A DNA stretch of 64,000 nt, taken from NCBI GenBank assembly GCA_913061435.1, contig CAJXUK010000004.1, positions 57,295-121,294 of the forward strand, given 5' to 3'. The notes below the pieces were generated by a model. That model made no database searches, was not told the DNA's origin, and was given only the letters and a program-made list of their open reading frames with translations. Positions 27,920-37,991 of this stretch are shown piece by piece. A program made the position numbers and the translations under genes. Within the stretch, counting starts at the first letter, position 1, and the number at the start of each line of letters is the position of its first letter. Source of the stretch: an uncultured Thalassolituus sp. (GTDB lineage Bacteria; Pseudomonadota; Gammaproteobacteria; Pseudomonadales; Oceanobacteraceae).

Positions 27920-30900
27920 TCAACGAATTTTTGTTAGTAATTCATCAATCAGCTGTTGTGCTTGGTCAAATTCAAAATCATTCAAAGCTTGATAAATACC
28001 ACGGGTTTCATCATGCACAGATGGTTGCGAAAACTGTAACAGCTGAGTTAATAGTTCTTCATCAATTTCATTATGTTTAACGGATTCAGATAAGGCTAAC
28101 AATAACTCGATGAGTTCATCTTGCTGCAACAATGACTTGCTTGGATCCAATTTTCCATTTGCGGATCCGTTAAACTCTGTCACATAAGTAGTATGTTGTT
28201 GTATTTTGTTTCTTAGGCGATCAAATAACTGTTCTATTTCAGTAACTTTTTGTTTAATTTCTGATGAATCCAAAAGGGACTCAGTATCGCTTTCTATGGC
28301 CTTAAGGTGAGTTTCAACTTCAGTAAACGCTTGGCTTAAACTGGGCAAAGACAAGTTTGCACAAATACCTTTTAGAGTGTGTGCGCTTGCAGCCAGCTGA
28401 GGCCAATCTTTTTGCTCTAGCAGGGTCGATAATTGCTCAAAACCTGAAGCTTGCTGCTGCGCAAAATAATCCAGTTGGCGATAAAAATCCTCTTTATTGC
28501 CCCACAGTGCTAAGCCTTTATGTTCGTTTATCAGCTCTTTATTATTGAAAGAATGATTGTTGTCACTATTAGTTGCTTGGCTATCAGTTGCTTGGCTGTC
28601 ACTTATCGTGAGGCCAAGTACACGGGCAATTTCAGCGGATAAAAATTGATAATCGATGGGTTTGTTGGCAAAGCCATCCATGCCTGCTTTTTCGGCAGCC
28701 ATTTTGTCTTGTGCGAGCACGCTGGCGGTAAGGGCAATAATAGGGATACGAGGCAGCTGTTGTTGTTGCTCTAGGCTGCGTCTTTTTTGGCTGGCGGTTA
28801 AGCCATCCATAACCGGCATTTGTACATCCATAATGACAATATCAATCTCTTCTTCACTGGCCATGCGAATAAGAGCCTGTTCGCCATCGCGCGCGGTGAG
28901 TACCTTATGGCCATCTCGCTTGAGTAGAATAGTAAGTAAATCGATATTTTGTTGTATATCATCAACCACCAATAGGGTTAGCGGTGGTAGTTTTATAGTT
29001 TCATGATTCTCGAGACTGTCTTTTTGCTTGTTGTTAGGGGGAAATAAAGGCAGCACAAAGCGGAAAGTAGAGCCTTTGCCTAATTCACTGTTAACGCTGA
29101 TACTGCCGCCCATTAATTCGACCAATTGTTTACTAATGGTGGTCCCTAAGCCCGTTCCACCAAAACGACGACTCATTGAAGCATCCGCTTGAGTAAAGGC
29201 GTCAAATATGGTGTCTATTTGTATTTGGCTCATGCCAATACCACTGTCTTCAATTAAAAACTCTATCCAATCAGAAGGTTCTTCTTTAGTCGATTGATCA
29301 CTGGCAAGGGCATTGACCTTTAAGCTAACAAAACCTTCGCTAGTGAATTTAATGGCATTGTTAACGACATTGGTAAGTACTTGACGGATACGCTCTGGTG
29401 AGCCGGAATAACGCTCTTTTAACTGGCTGTCGATATGGGTATTCAAAGCGAGGTGTTTACTTTTTGCTTGGAGCCACAGAGTTGAAATAACCGCGTCGAC
29501 TTCTTCTACTAAAGAAAAATCACGTACTTCAATTTCAAGTTTGCCTTTGTCCAATTTTGCACTATCTAAAACATCGTTAAGTAAGAACAACAAGGATTTG
29601 GCCGATTGATTAATGGTCTTTAAGTGCCGTTCTTGCTCTTTTGTTAGCGGGTTGCTAATGGCATTAGCCTTGTTTTTGCAATTAAGGTCCGATCTTTCGC
29701 AATGGCCTTCGAGTAAAATATCACTGAATCCAATAATAGCATTCATGGGAGTACGAATTTCGTGGCTCATGTTGGCTAAAAATGCCGCTCGTGCCTGCGC
29801 TGCTTGTTCTGCTTTATCTTTGGCTAAGCGCAGCTGAAGTTCCATTTGGTAGCGTTCGGTGATGTCCATAATAAAACCATCGAGCCATTCTTCGCCGGTT
29901 TTTTCGTCGGTAAAAGAGGTGCCATACTCCATCACCCAGCGAATTTCACCATCACTACGAATGATCCGGTATTCTATATTGTAAGGGCCGTTGTCGAATT
30001 GGGTACTGTAAATTTTTTCTTGATCATCTGGGTGGCAAAGATCACTATAATAACGTTTGGGTAGAGGCAGTTTGAAATCACTAGCTGGGTAGCCGGTAAT
30101 GATTTCTACAGCATCGCTAATGAAAGCCATGCTCCATTTTTTATCGTTAAGACAGCGAAAAGCAATTCCGGGTATATTGCCTACTAAAGAGCGCAGTTGT
30201 TTTTCATTGGTTCGTAATGCATTTTCCATGGCTAAGCGCTGGCGAATGTCAGCAATGAAAGCAACAAAAAAATCTCTGCCGGCAATTTTAACGTGGCCAA
30301 TGCCTAAACGAATATCAACTCTATCCCCATTTTTATGCAAGGCTTCAACTTCGCGCCCGGTGCCAATAATGCGGGCTTCACGAGTTTTGAGATAACGCTG
30401 GATATAATTATCATGATTTGAATGGTGAGGTTCTGGAACCAACATATTAACGTTTTTGCCTAGTAGCTCTTCTTCAGCCCAGCCCAGAAGTCTTTCTGTA
30501 GCCTTGTTAGCACTAACCACGGTACCTTCACTATCAATGGTAATAATGCCATCAACAGCGGTGTCTAAGGTTGCCTTTAAGCGGCGCTCACTTTCCAGAG
30601 CGCGTCTTGATGTTTCTTTGTAGCGTTGTATCAAGTTGAGGCCGAGTACCATGAGAATGATCACAATAGTGGTAGAGGCTACGCCTAAGGCTAAATACAA
30701 CGAGGTATCGCTGGACTGATTGCTATATTCAAAACCTGGTGGTTTAACAAAGCGTGCTGCCGCCATGCCAACATAATGCATGCCGGATATTGCAGTACCC
30801 ATAATTAGGCTTGCCAAGGCGTTGGCGTGCCATGGTTTTAAAGCCAAGCCGCGGTAACTTTTTACCCCACGGCGAATCCATAAAGCCAGTATAGCCAGCA

Positions 30901-31426
30901 CGACCGCAACTATGATGGATAGTGCAAACATCCAAGGGTCATAGCGCAAGAGAGGAGCCATATCCATGGCTGCCATGCCGGTATAATGCATGGTACCGAT
31001 ACCAGAACCGACAAGAACTCCGCCGATTAATAAAGGCTTAGTACCATGTTGATTGTCATTAATATATTTAAGTGCCACCCAAGAAGCAGCGATACCTGGA
31101 AATAAAGATAATAGGGTGAGTAACCAGCCGTAATCGACGCTTGTGCAAAAGTCAAAGGCGAGCATGCCAAGGAAATGCATGGCCCAGATACCTCCGCCAA
31201 AAGTGATACTACCAATAAGAAGCACGGTATATTTGCGTTTGGCAGAGCACTCATCGGATGCTTGTAAAGCTACTTGCAGGCCCATAAAAGAAGCTAAAAC
31301 TGAAATAAAAACAGATAAAGCAACCATCCAATAATCGTAAGACCCATGAATCAAAATGCTGTCAGATGCGACTGTAAACGGGGTGATGAAGGTGGTTATG
31401 AAGGGCGTGATAAAATTGTCTAGCAT
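27920..31426 (-). CDS. MHYT-PAS-PAS hybrid histidine kinase with REC and Hpt domains
   Basis: Repeated MHFLGM/MHYTGMAAM/MHYVGMAA (MHYT), PAS, NMSHEIRTPMNAIIGFSD (H box), IVIMDVQMPVMDGL (REC), AHTLKGICANL (Hpt). Confidence 0.94.
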   Translation of the reverse strand: MLDNFITPFITTFITPFTVASDSILIHGSYDYWMVALSVFISVLASFMGLQVALQASDECSAKRKYTVLLIGSITFGGGIWAMHFLGMLAFDFCTSVDYGWLLTLLSLFPGIAASWVALKYINDNQHGTKPLLIGGVLVGSGIGTMHYTGMAAMDMAPLLRYDPWMFALSIIVAVVLAILALWIRRGVKSYRGLALKPWHANALASLIMGTAISGMHYVGMAAARFVKPPGFEYSNQSSDTSLYLALGVASTTIVIILMVLGLNLIQRYKETSRRALESERRLKATLDTAVDGIITIDSEGTVVSANKATERLLGWAEEELLGKNVNMLVPEPHHSNHDNYIQRYLKTREARIIGTGREVEALHKNGDRVDIRLGIGHVKIAGRDFFVAFIADIRQRLAMENALRTNEKQLRSLVGNIPGIAFRCLNDKKWSMAFISDAVEIITGYPASDFKLPLPKRYYSDLCHPDDQEKIYSTQFDNGPYNIEYRIIRSDGEIRWVMEYGTSFTDEKTGEEWLDGFIMDITERYQMELQLRLAKDKAEQAAQARAAFLANMSHEIRTPMNAIIGFSDILLEGHCERSDLNCKNKANAISNPLTKEQERHLKTINQSAKSLLFLLNDVLDSAKLDKGKLEIEVRDFSLVEEVDAVISTLWLQAKSKHLALNTHIDSQLKERYSGSPERIRQVLTNVVNNAIKFTSEGFVSLKVNALASDQSTKEEPSDWIEFLIEDSGIGMSQIQIDTIFDAFTQADASMSRRFGGTGLGTTISKQLVELMGGSISVNSELGKGSTFRFVLPLFPPNNKQKDSLENHETIKLPPLTLLVVDDIQQNIDLLTILLKRDGHKVLTARDGEQALIRMASEEEIDIVIMDVQMPVMDGLTASQKRRSLEQQQQLPRIPIIALTASVLAQDKMAAEKAGMDGFANKPIDYQFLSAEIARVLGLTISDSQATDSQATNSDNNHSFNNKELINEHKGLALWGNKEDFYRQLDYFAQQQASGFEQLSTLLEQKDWPQLAASAHTLKGICANLSLPSLSQAFTEVETHLKAIESDTESLLDSSEIKQKVTEIEQLFDRLRNKIQQHTTYVTEFNGSANGKLDPSKSLLQQDELIELLLALSESVKHNEIDEELLTQLLQFSQPSVHDETRGIYQALNDFEFDQAQQLIDELLTKIR

Positions 31427-31670
31427 GGTGCAGCTAAAGATCCTAAATGAACTGTAATGAATATTAAATCAATGTCTTGTTTAGTGTAGGTGCAAAACTG
31501 TGAATGTGTTAGCGTTTGCATTAAAGAAACGTGTCAGAAATCGATTAAAATGGCGAGCTAGCGTTAATTCCCTTACTATAAGCTTTTTAGTGCTAATGTA
31601 TTAAATCACTGCGTATTTATGCGGTAATAATTATAATAAAGAATGTCTGATAAGGTTTAACCTGTCTTTT

Positions 31671-32564
31671 ATGCTGAAATTTGCTTTCACTTTTGTCTCT
31701 GTATTGATGTTAACAGGGTGCGCTTTGTTCAATCAAAAACATCAAACTAATCAAGTAATGACTGCAGTAACGAGCAGTGAACAAACTTTAACTGAAACAT
31801 TGTCTCGTTTAAATGACGGTTTCTCAGCAAAAATCTCTCAGCAAAATGGTGAAATAAAAGCTTTGCAAGAACAGCTCACTCGCATTGAAAAAAACCTTTC
31901 TGAGATTAATTCAAGCGACCAAGGCCCCATTGCTAATTCTACTAGCCCTTATCCTGTGATTGCAGGCTCTGAATATGTGGGTGCGGAAAGTACTGAGACG
32001 ACGGAAATTACGAATAATGGAAGTAGTGCGGATATTGGGCTTGTAAATAACACAAGGGTTGTTGAGCAAGTCGAAACTGCAGTTCAGTCGGACACCTTGA
32101 TATTAGGTGCGGTTGAGAAAGTTTATATTGAAGCCATTCAAAGCTACTTTATTGCGCGTGTAGACACCGGCGCAGCTACTTCTTCGATCAATGCGGTTGA
32201 TATGCAAAAGTTTGAACGCAATGGTAAAAAATGGGTTAAGTTTCATGTATCAGATGATGAAACAGCAATGCAAGATAGGCAGTGGATTGAATCACGCATT
32301 GTTAGGCATGTAAAAATTCGACAAGCTAATGTTAGTCGTTTAGAAAGGCGACCGGTGATTGAGTTATGGGTGAAAATTGGCACCATCCATGAAAAAGCGC
32401 AATTTACCTTAACCGACCGTACTCAGATGGACTATCCCCTTTTATTAGGGCGTGAGTTTATTCAAGATGTTGCAATTGTTGATGTCAGTAAAGATTTTAT
32501 TCAATCCATTGCGCCAAAAAAATCCAGTAAGCGCCAACAATTAGACAACATAGCGGTCGAATAA
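31671..32564 (+). CDS. Retropepsin-like (Zn_protease/RimB-type) aspartic peptidase-fold lipoprotein
   Basis: Lipobox LTGC; IARVDTGAATSSINA and YPLLLGREFI motifs; N-terminal coiled coil. Confidence 0.88.
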   Translation: MLKFAFTFVSVLMLTGCALFNQKHQTNQVMTAVTSSEQTLTETLSRLNDGFSAKISQQNGEIKALQEQLTRIEKNLSEINSSDQGPIANSTSPYPVIAGSEYVGAESTETTEITNNGSSADIGLVNNTRVVEQVETAVQSDTLILGAVEKVYIEAIQSYFIARVDTGAATSSINAVDMQKFERNGKKWVKFHVSDDETAMQDRQWIESRIVRHVKIRQANVSRLERRPVIELWVKIGTIHEKAQFTLTDRTQMDYPLLLGREFIQDVAIVDVSKDFIQSIAPKKSSKRQQLDNIAVE

Positions 32565-32565
32565 C

Positions 32566-34107
32566 ATGCCTCATGAACCTGGGATCAATGAACCCTCGCG
32601 CCTTCCTTTTTATGTGTTAATTTTACTTCTGCTGATTATTGGCGTGGCATTAAGTGTGATTCGTAACCAAGATTACGGTGTGCCTTGGACGCCAAGCGAG
32701 TCAAGACAAGTGTGGGACATTGAAGCGCGTATTGAATTTACGGCTGTGGGTGGGCCGGTAAAGGTATCGTTTGCCGTGCCTAACTCTCAGGCAGGGTTTA
32801 CCTTGGTAGACAATAGCGCTTCTTCTGCTGGATATGGGCTTTCTTATCTTAATAGTCGCAGCAGCCGTCGTGCACAGTGGTCTATACGTGATGCTAGAGG
32901 TGCTCAAACCTTGTATTACAAAACCCAGTTTTTGGTTGATCAGTATGCCCAGCAAAAATTATCCACCGCTATCCCACCACTGTTGCAAAATTTACCAACT
33001 CCTACATTTGGCCCAGCACATAAAGGCGCAGTGGCCGCCCTTAGTGAACAAGCTTTGAAACGCTCTGCCGATAATGTCACTTTTACCCGAGAGCTGATCA
33101 AACAGCTAAATGATTTAGACAATCAAAATGCTGCATTAATGCTCAATGATTTCAGCAAGGTTGAAGCCTTAACCAAATTACTGGCTTATGCCAAAATCCA
33201 TAGCAAAACAGTTGGAGTGATTGAGCTTGAAGATGGTCGCCGTCGTCAGTCAATTATTCCTATGATTGAAGTGTGGGAAGGTGACGCTTGGCATTTGTTT
33301 AATCCTGAAAGCAATGAGCAAAATGCACTCAATAACGTTTTAGTTTGGGATGATTCTAACGTTTCTTTGTTGGATGTGATTGGGGGCAAAAACAGTAAGG
33401 TCAGTTATTCAATGATTGCACAAGATATCACGCCTATAAGTGCAACTAAGAAAAAAGCGGCAGCAGACAGTTTGCTAAACTTTTCTATTCATAGCTTACC
33501 GCTAGAAGAGCAAGCGATGTTTAAGACCATTATGTTGATTCCAATTGGGGCGCTAATTGTGGTTTTTATCCGTATTTTAATTGGCCTAAAAACATCGGGC
33601 ACCTTTATGCCAGTATTAATTGCTGTAGCCTTTGTTCAGACTCAACTTTTGCCCGGCATTATTGGTTTTTTATTAATCGTGGGTACTGGGCTAGTGATTC
33701 GCGGCTATTTGTCAAAACTCAACTTATTGCTGGTGGCGCGAATATCCGCAGTAATTATTGCAGTAATTTTGATTATATCGGTATTTACCATTGTGTCGTT
33801 TAATATGGGTTTAACTCAAGGATTAACGATTACCTTTTTTCCTATGATTATTTTATCTTGGACCATTGAACGCATGTCTATTTTATGGGAAGAAGAAGGG
33901 GCTAAAGAAGTTTTATTGCAAGGCGGTGGTTCATTATTTGCTGCAGTGTTAATTTATTTGGCCATGACTAATCCCTCCATACAGCACATAACATTCAACT
34001 TTATAGGCAGCCAGTTTATCGTTTTGGCTGCTATTTTGTTAATGGGGAATTACACCGGCTATCGCTTGTTGGAATTGAAGCGCTTTAAATCTCTGGCAGA
34101 AGGTTAA
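32566..34107 (+). CDS. Inactive transglutaminase-like domain fused to multi-TM domain (UUP1/7TM type)
   Basis: N-terminal TM, periplasmic transglutaminase-like region ending EVWEGDAWHLFNPE, then about 7 TM helices; no Cys in the whole ORF. Confidence 0.85.
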   Translation: MPHEPGINEPSRLPFYVLILLLLIIGVALSVIRNQDYGVPWTPSESRQVWDIEARIEFTAVGGPVKVSFAVPNSQAGFTLVDNSASSAGYGLSYLNSRSSRRAQWSIRDARGAQTLYYKTQFLVDQYAQQKLSTAIPPLLQNLPTPTFGPAHKGAVAALSEQALKRSADNVTFTRELIKQLNDLDNQNAALMLNDFSKVEALTKLLAYAKIHSKTVGVIELEDGRRRQSIIPMIEVWEGDAWHLFNPESNEQNALNNVLVWDDSNVSLLDVIGGKNSKVSYSMIAQDITPISATKKKAAADSLLNFSIHSLPLEEQAMFKTIMLIPIGALIVVFIRILIGLKTSGTFMPVLIAVAFVQTQLLPGIIGFLLIVGTGLVIRGYLSKLNLLLVARISAVIIAVILIISVFTIVSFNMGLTQGLTITFFPMIILSWTIERMSILWEEEGAKEVLLQGGGSLFAAVLIYLAMTNPSIQHITFNFIGSQFIVLAAILLMGNYTGYRLLELKRFKSLAEG

Positions 34108-34110
34108 ACA

Positions 34111-35115
34111 GTGGCTTCTTGGTTATCGTCTGCAGCTGCCTTTGTATCGTCATTATTTTCTACATCTAGGCAGCTAAATCTCAACGGTGTAATGGGTATG
34201 AATAAGCGTAATGGTGCTTATATTAGTCGTTACAATCCACGGTCAAAATACCCTTTAGTTGATGATAAGTTAAAAACTAAGATCATTGCCCAACAGCACG
34301 GAGCAACCGTACCGATATTAATTGGTGTGATTGAGCATCAAGCAGAAGTTAAGCGCATTCATAAGTTGGTTCAAAAATGGCAAAGCTTTGTTATTAAGCC
34401 GGCTCGAGGCTCCGGTGGTAAGGGTATTTTGGTGATTAGCGCTCATAACAATGGTGTGTATGAGAAACCTTCTGGTCAGGTCATTACGAGTAAAGATGTT
34501 GAGCGTCATATAAGTAATGCATTGGCAGGGTTATTTTCACTGGGTGGCAAAAATGACGTTGCGGTGATTGAAAACCTGATTAAATTTGATGATGTGGCTT
34601 TTTCTGGCTTTAGTTTTGAAGGCGTACCGGATATTCGGGTGATCGTGTTTAAAGGTTATCCCGTGATGGCAATGATGCGCTGCTCGACGGCTGTTTCTGA
34701 GGGCAAAGCTAATTTACATCAAGGCGCAGTAGGAGTGGGCTTAGACCTAGCAACGGGCAAGGCAGTGAGGGCGGTGCAGTTTAATCAACCTATTACTCAT
34801 CATCCTGATACTGGGCGTTTATTAAGTGAATTAGTGGTACCTAATTGGCAAGCTTTACTAGAGTTGGCTGCCAGTGCTTGGGAAATGACTGGCTTGGGTT
34901 ATATGGGCACGGATATGGTACTGGATAAAGACGAAGGCCCCATGGTGTTAGAGCTCAATGCCCGCCCTGGTTTAACCATTCAAATTGCTAACGGTGAAGG
35001 TTTACTTCCGCGATTACAGAATATAGAAAGATTGGCGACACCTATTAAGTACCCTGAGCCAGCTGAACGGGTGGCTTATGCAAGACAACATTTTGCCGCT
35101 CAGCCACGGCTTTAA
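34111..35115 (+). CDS. RimK-like / alpha-L-glutamate ligase-like ATP-grasp protein (GTG start)
   Basis: FVIKPARGSGGKGILVI, DIRVIVFKGYPVMAMMRC, MVLELNARPGLTIQIANGEGL. Confidence 0.88.
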   Translation: MASWLSSAAAFVSSLFSTSRQLNLNGVMGMNKRNGAYISRYNPRSKYPLVDDKLKTKIIAQQHGATVPILIGVIEHQAEVKRIHKLVQKWQSFVIKPARGSGGKGILVISAHNNGVYEKPSGQVITSKDVERHISNALAGLFSLGGKNDVAVIENLIKFDDVAFSGFSFEGVPDIRVIVFKGYPVMAMMRCSTAVSEGKANLHQGAVGVGLDLATGKAVRAVQFNQPITHHPDTGRLLSELVVPNWQALLELAASAWEMTGLGYMGTDMVLDKDEGPMVLELNARPGLTIQIANGEGLLPRLQNIERLATPIKYPEPAERVAYARQHFAAQPRL

Positions 35116-35207
35116 TATTCAATAAAAATCTATTCAGTTATTGAAAGTGAGTAGGTAGCGAGTAATAAGCACTTAATTGCTCTTTTATCGTTTTTTTACT
35201 GTTTTTT

Positions 35208-36401
35208 TTACTGTTTTTTAAACGGAACGCGTAAAGCGACATGAGCAGAATAGTCTTTTATGTGCTCTTTTTCTTCGTTGATAAAATCACTGATTGCCTG
35301 TTTAAACTGTGGGTGCGCAATCCAGTGTTGGCTGTAACAAATAGTAGGGCCAAAACCTCGGCTGATTTTATGCTCGCCTTGTGTGCCTGGGTCAAAATGA
35401 CTGAGATTATTGTCAATACAGTATTCAATCCCTTGATAGTAACAACACTCAAAATGAAGGCTATCGTACTCTTCTAAACAGCCCCAATAACGTCCGTATA
35501 AATTATCATTGTCTTTAAAATAGAAGGCGTTGGCGACAATGCGTTCTAATTTATCATTATTTTGAGAGTGATCTGTCACCAGGGCTTGAACTAATAAAAT
35601 GTTATCTGGCATGGTGAGCAACAGTTGTTTAAAAAAAGCTAAGCTCAAATATCCTCGGCTTCGGCGTTTAGCATAGGTAAGTTGGTAGCAATGGTAAAAA
35701 GTTTCTATGTCTTGTTCAGTAATTTGATCAGCAACTTTTTTTATAAATCTGATACCCGAGTCTGCTAATTTTGCTCGTTCTTTTTTTATGTTTTTACGTT
35801 TACGGCTAGTGAATTGATCTATAAAATGGGCAAAGTCATCAAAGTCATTATTAAACCAATGAAACTGACAACTCGATCTCTCTAACGTTTGCGACGAGTT
35901 GTTTAAGGCTAAATTGGCAAAAGCATTAGGGAATAAACAATGCCAGCTAGAAAATTCGTTTTGAAGGCAAAATTGAGTTAAACCGTCGGCAATTTGCTGG
36001 TGGTAATTAGCTTGCTGTTCAGTATTGCCAGCACTAATAACTCTAGGACCTGTTGAAGGCGTAAATGGTATCGCCCAAATCAATTTAGGGAAATAGTTAA
36101 AACCATGTCTTTCATAGGCTTCAGCCCAGCTCCAATCAAACACATATTCGCCATAAGAATGAAGCTTTTGAAACACAGGAGCAATTGCCAGTAGGGTATT
36201 GTTAGCGTCTTCTAGAATGGCGTAATGAGGCATCCAGCCAGTGTTTAGTATTGAATTTTTAGGAGAGTTAACACACTCGCCATCTTCTAATGCCGCTAAA
36301 AACTCATAGCGTAAAAAAGGATTGTCTGTGGTAAGCAATGAGTTCCATTCATCAAGAGTGATGTCATAAATGGTATTGGTAAAACGAATGCTATTTCCCA
36401 T
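35208..36401 (-). CDS. GNAT/FemAB-like protein of the COG3146 (DUF482) family
   Basis: NPFLRYEFLAALE, FTSRKRKNIKKERAKL, YYQGIEYCIDNNLSHFDPGTQGEHKISRGF. Confidence 0.88.
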   Translation of the reverse strand: MGNSIRFTNTIYDITLDEWNSLLTTDNPFLRYEFLAALEDGECVNSPKNSILNTGWMPHYAILEDANNTLLAIAPVFQKLHSYGEYVFDWSWAEAYERHGFNYFPKLIWAIPFTPSTGPRVISAGNTEQQANYHQQIADGLTQFCLQNEFSSWHCLFPNAFANLALNNSSQTLERSSCQFHWFNNDFDDFAHFIDQFTSRKRKNIKKERAKLADSGIRFIKKVADQITEQDIETFYHCYQLTYAKRRSRGYLSLAFFKQLLLTMPDNILLVQALVTDHSQNNDKLERIVANAFYFKDNDNLYGRYWGCLEEYDSLHFECCYYQGIEYCIDNNLSHFDPGTQGEHKISRGFGPTICYSQHWIAHPQFKQAISDFINEEKEHIKDYSAHVALRVPFKKQ

Positions 36402-36669
36402 GATTTGGCTGCACCCTAAGCAAGCATAAATAAACGTCTAGTGTGCAGAATAACGTCGCTGAATTCAATTCATCTTGTGCTTATTATAAATAAACTAAAG
36501 CTTATGAACTGTAGGGTTTTGGTGGTTCTATCGAGTCGTTTTTATAGTCGTTGTCCAGCACTCAAATAAGTAGCATCTTTTGACGATTTTGATACAGTCA
36601 AAGAGGCCAAATATTTTGGTCTATTATTAGCCTGTATTCATACTGCTTAACCCAATTGGGGAGTTTTAT

Positions 36670-37128
36670 ATGTTCGTTCTAGATCCTAGATTGCAAAACG
36701 ACACGATTTTAATTGGCCGCTTTCCACTTTGCCAAGTGTTATTAATGAATAATAAACGTTATCCGTGGGTAATTTTGGTGCCTGCTCATAACGATATTTA
36801 TGAGTATTATCATTTATCCGCAGAAGACCAAACTCAGTTAATGAAAGAGTCGACCATGGTAAGCCAAAAAATGGCCGACCACTTTTCGTGCGCTTCTATG
36901 AATATTGCAGCGTTAGGTAATGTAGTTCCGCAATTACATCAACATCACATTTGTCGTTACAAAGATGATCCTGCATGGCCTGGCCCTGTATGGGGTCATA
37001 GCCCCGGCATTCCTTATGCGTCGGATGAGTTAGAAGTGAGGGTAAAAGAACTACAAAATATTTTTGAATCACATTTTATTGCTGACTTAGAAGCAGAAGA
37101 AGATATTGAAAATTTTCAATATTGGTAA
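36670..37128 (+). CDS. HIT-domain protein
   Basis: RYPWVILVPAHNDIYEYYHLS ... VVPQLHQHHICRY (HIT variant). Confidence 0.9.
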   Translation: MFVLDPRLQNDTILIGRFPLCQVLLMNNKRYPWVILVPAHNDIYEYYHLSAEDQTQLMKESTMVSQKMADHFSCASMNIAALGNVVPQLHQHHICRYKDDPAWPGPVWGHSPGIPYASDELEVRVKELQNIFESHFIADLEAEEDIENFQYW

Positions 37129-37195
37129 TATGGGCATAATTAATAAACCTCTCTAACGAACTAACGACTCATTCAATATGGAGTATTAATACCTT

Positions 37196-37981
37196 ATGAA
37201 AGTTGTCCGCCTTTACATGAACAACCGATTACGAAATTTTAATTACATTATCGGCTGTGAGCAAACTCAGCAAGCTATTGCACTAGACCCAATGGATGGC
37301 GAAGCTGTAATTGCGGCTGCCAAGGCTAAAGGTTGGCAAATAAAGTTAATCATTAATACTCATGAGCATCATGATCACATTGAGGGTAATCCTGTTGTGC
37401 AGCAAGCAACGGGTGCAGCAATTTGGGCCAGTGAGCATGCAATGACTAAAATACCCAATGTGGCAAAAGGGCTCGTAGCTAACGAAATCATCGAACTGGG
37501 TAGCATGGTATTTAAAGTATTGCCGACACCGGGGCATACACCTGTGCATGTGTGTTTATTATCATTGAGTGAAGACACCCCCAAGCTCTTTTCCGGTGAT
37601 ACTTTATTTAATGCTTGTGCGGGTAATTGTTTTAATGGTGGCGATGTGGACCAGATGTATGAGTCATTTCAGCGGGAGTTGTTACCCTTACCAGATAATA
37701 CTCTGTTGTATCCTGGCCATGATTATATGAAAAATAATCTAGCTTTTTCTTTGGCCTGGGAGCCCAGCAATGAACAAGCTAAATACTGGCAAGTTGCGGT
37801 TGATAACCTGACGCCCGAATCCATGCCCTTAATGACTTTAGGTCAAGAGCGGCAGTACAATCCTTTTTTGCGTTTAACCAACAAAGAAATAATACAAGGC
37901 TTGCAGTCTCATTGTGATCCGTTGGTTAAAAGCCCACGGGAAGTGTTCAGAGCTTTACGTGCTCAGCGTGATCAGTGGTAA
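37196..37981 (+). CDS. gloB: Hydroxyacylglutathione hydrolase (glyoxalase II)
   Basis: INTHEHHDHIEGN, TPGHTPVHVCL, FSGDTLFNACAGNCFNG, YPGHDY. Confidence 0.92.
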   Translation: MKVVRLYMNNRLRNFNYIIGCEQTQQAIALDPMDGEAVIAAAKAKGWQIKLIINTHEHHDHIEGNPVVQQATGAAIWASEHAMTKIPNVAKGLVANEIIELGSMVFKVLPTPGHTPVHVCLLSLSEDTPKLFSGDTLFNACAGNCFNGGDVDQMYESFQRELLPLPDNTLLYPGHDYMKNNLAFSLAWEPSNEQAKYWQVAVDNLTPESMPLMTLGQERQYNPFLRLTNKEIIQGLQSHCDPLVKSPREVFRALRAQRDQW

Positions 37982-37991
37982 ATAATATTTT

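Noticed and set aside
35188-35221. Repeated tttttttactg tracts (3 imperfect copies)
   Set aside because: Simple T-rich slippage sequence between convergent genes, likely contributes to termination; not strong enough as a separate finding.
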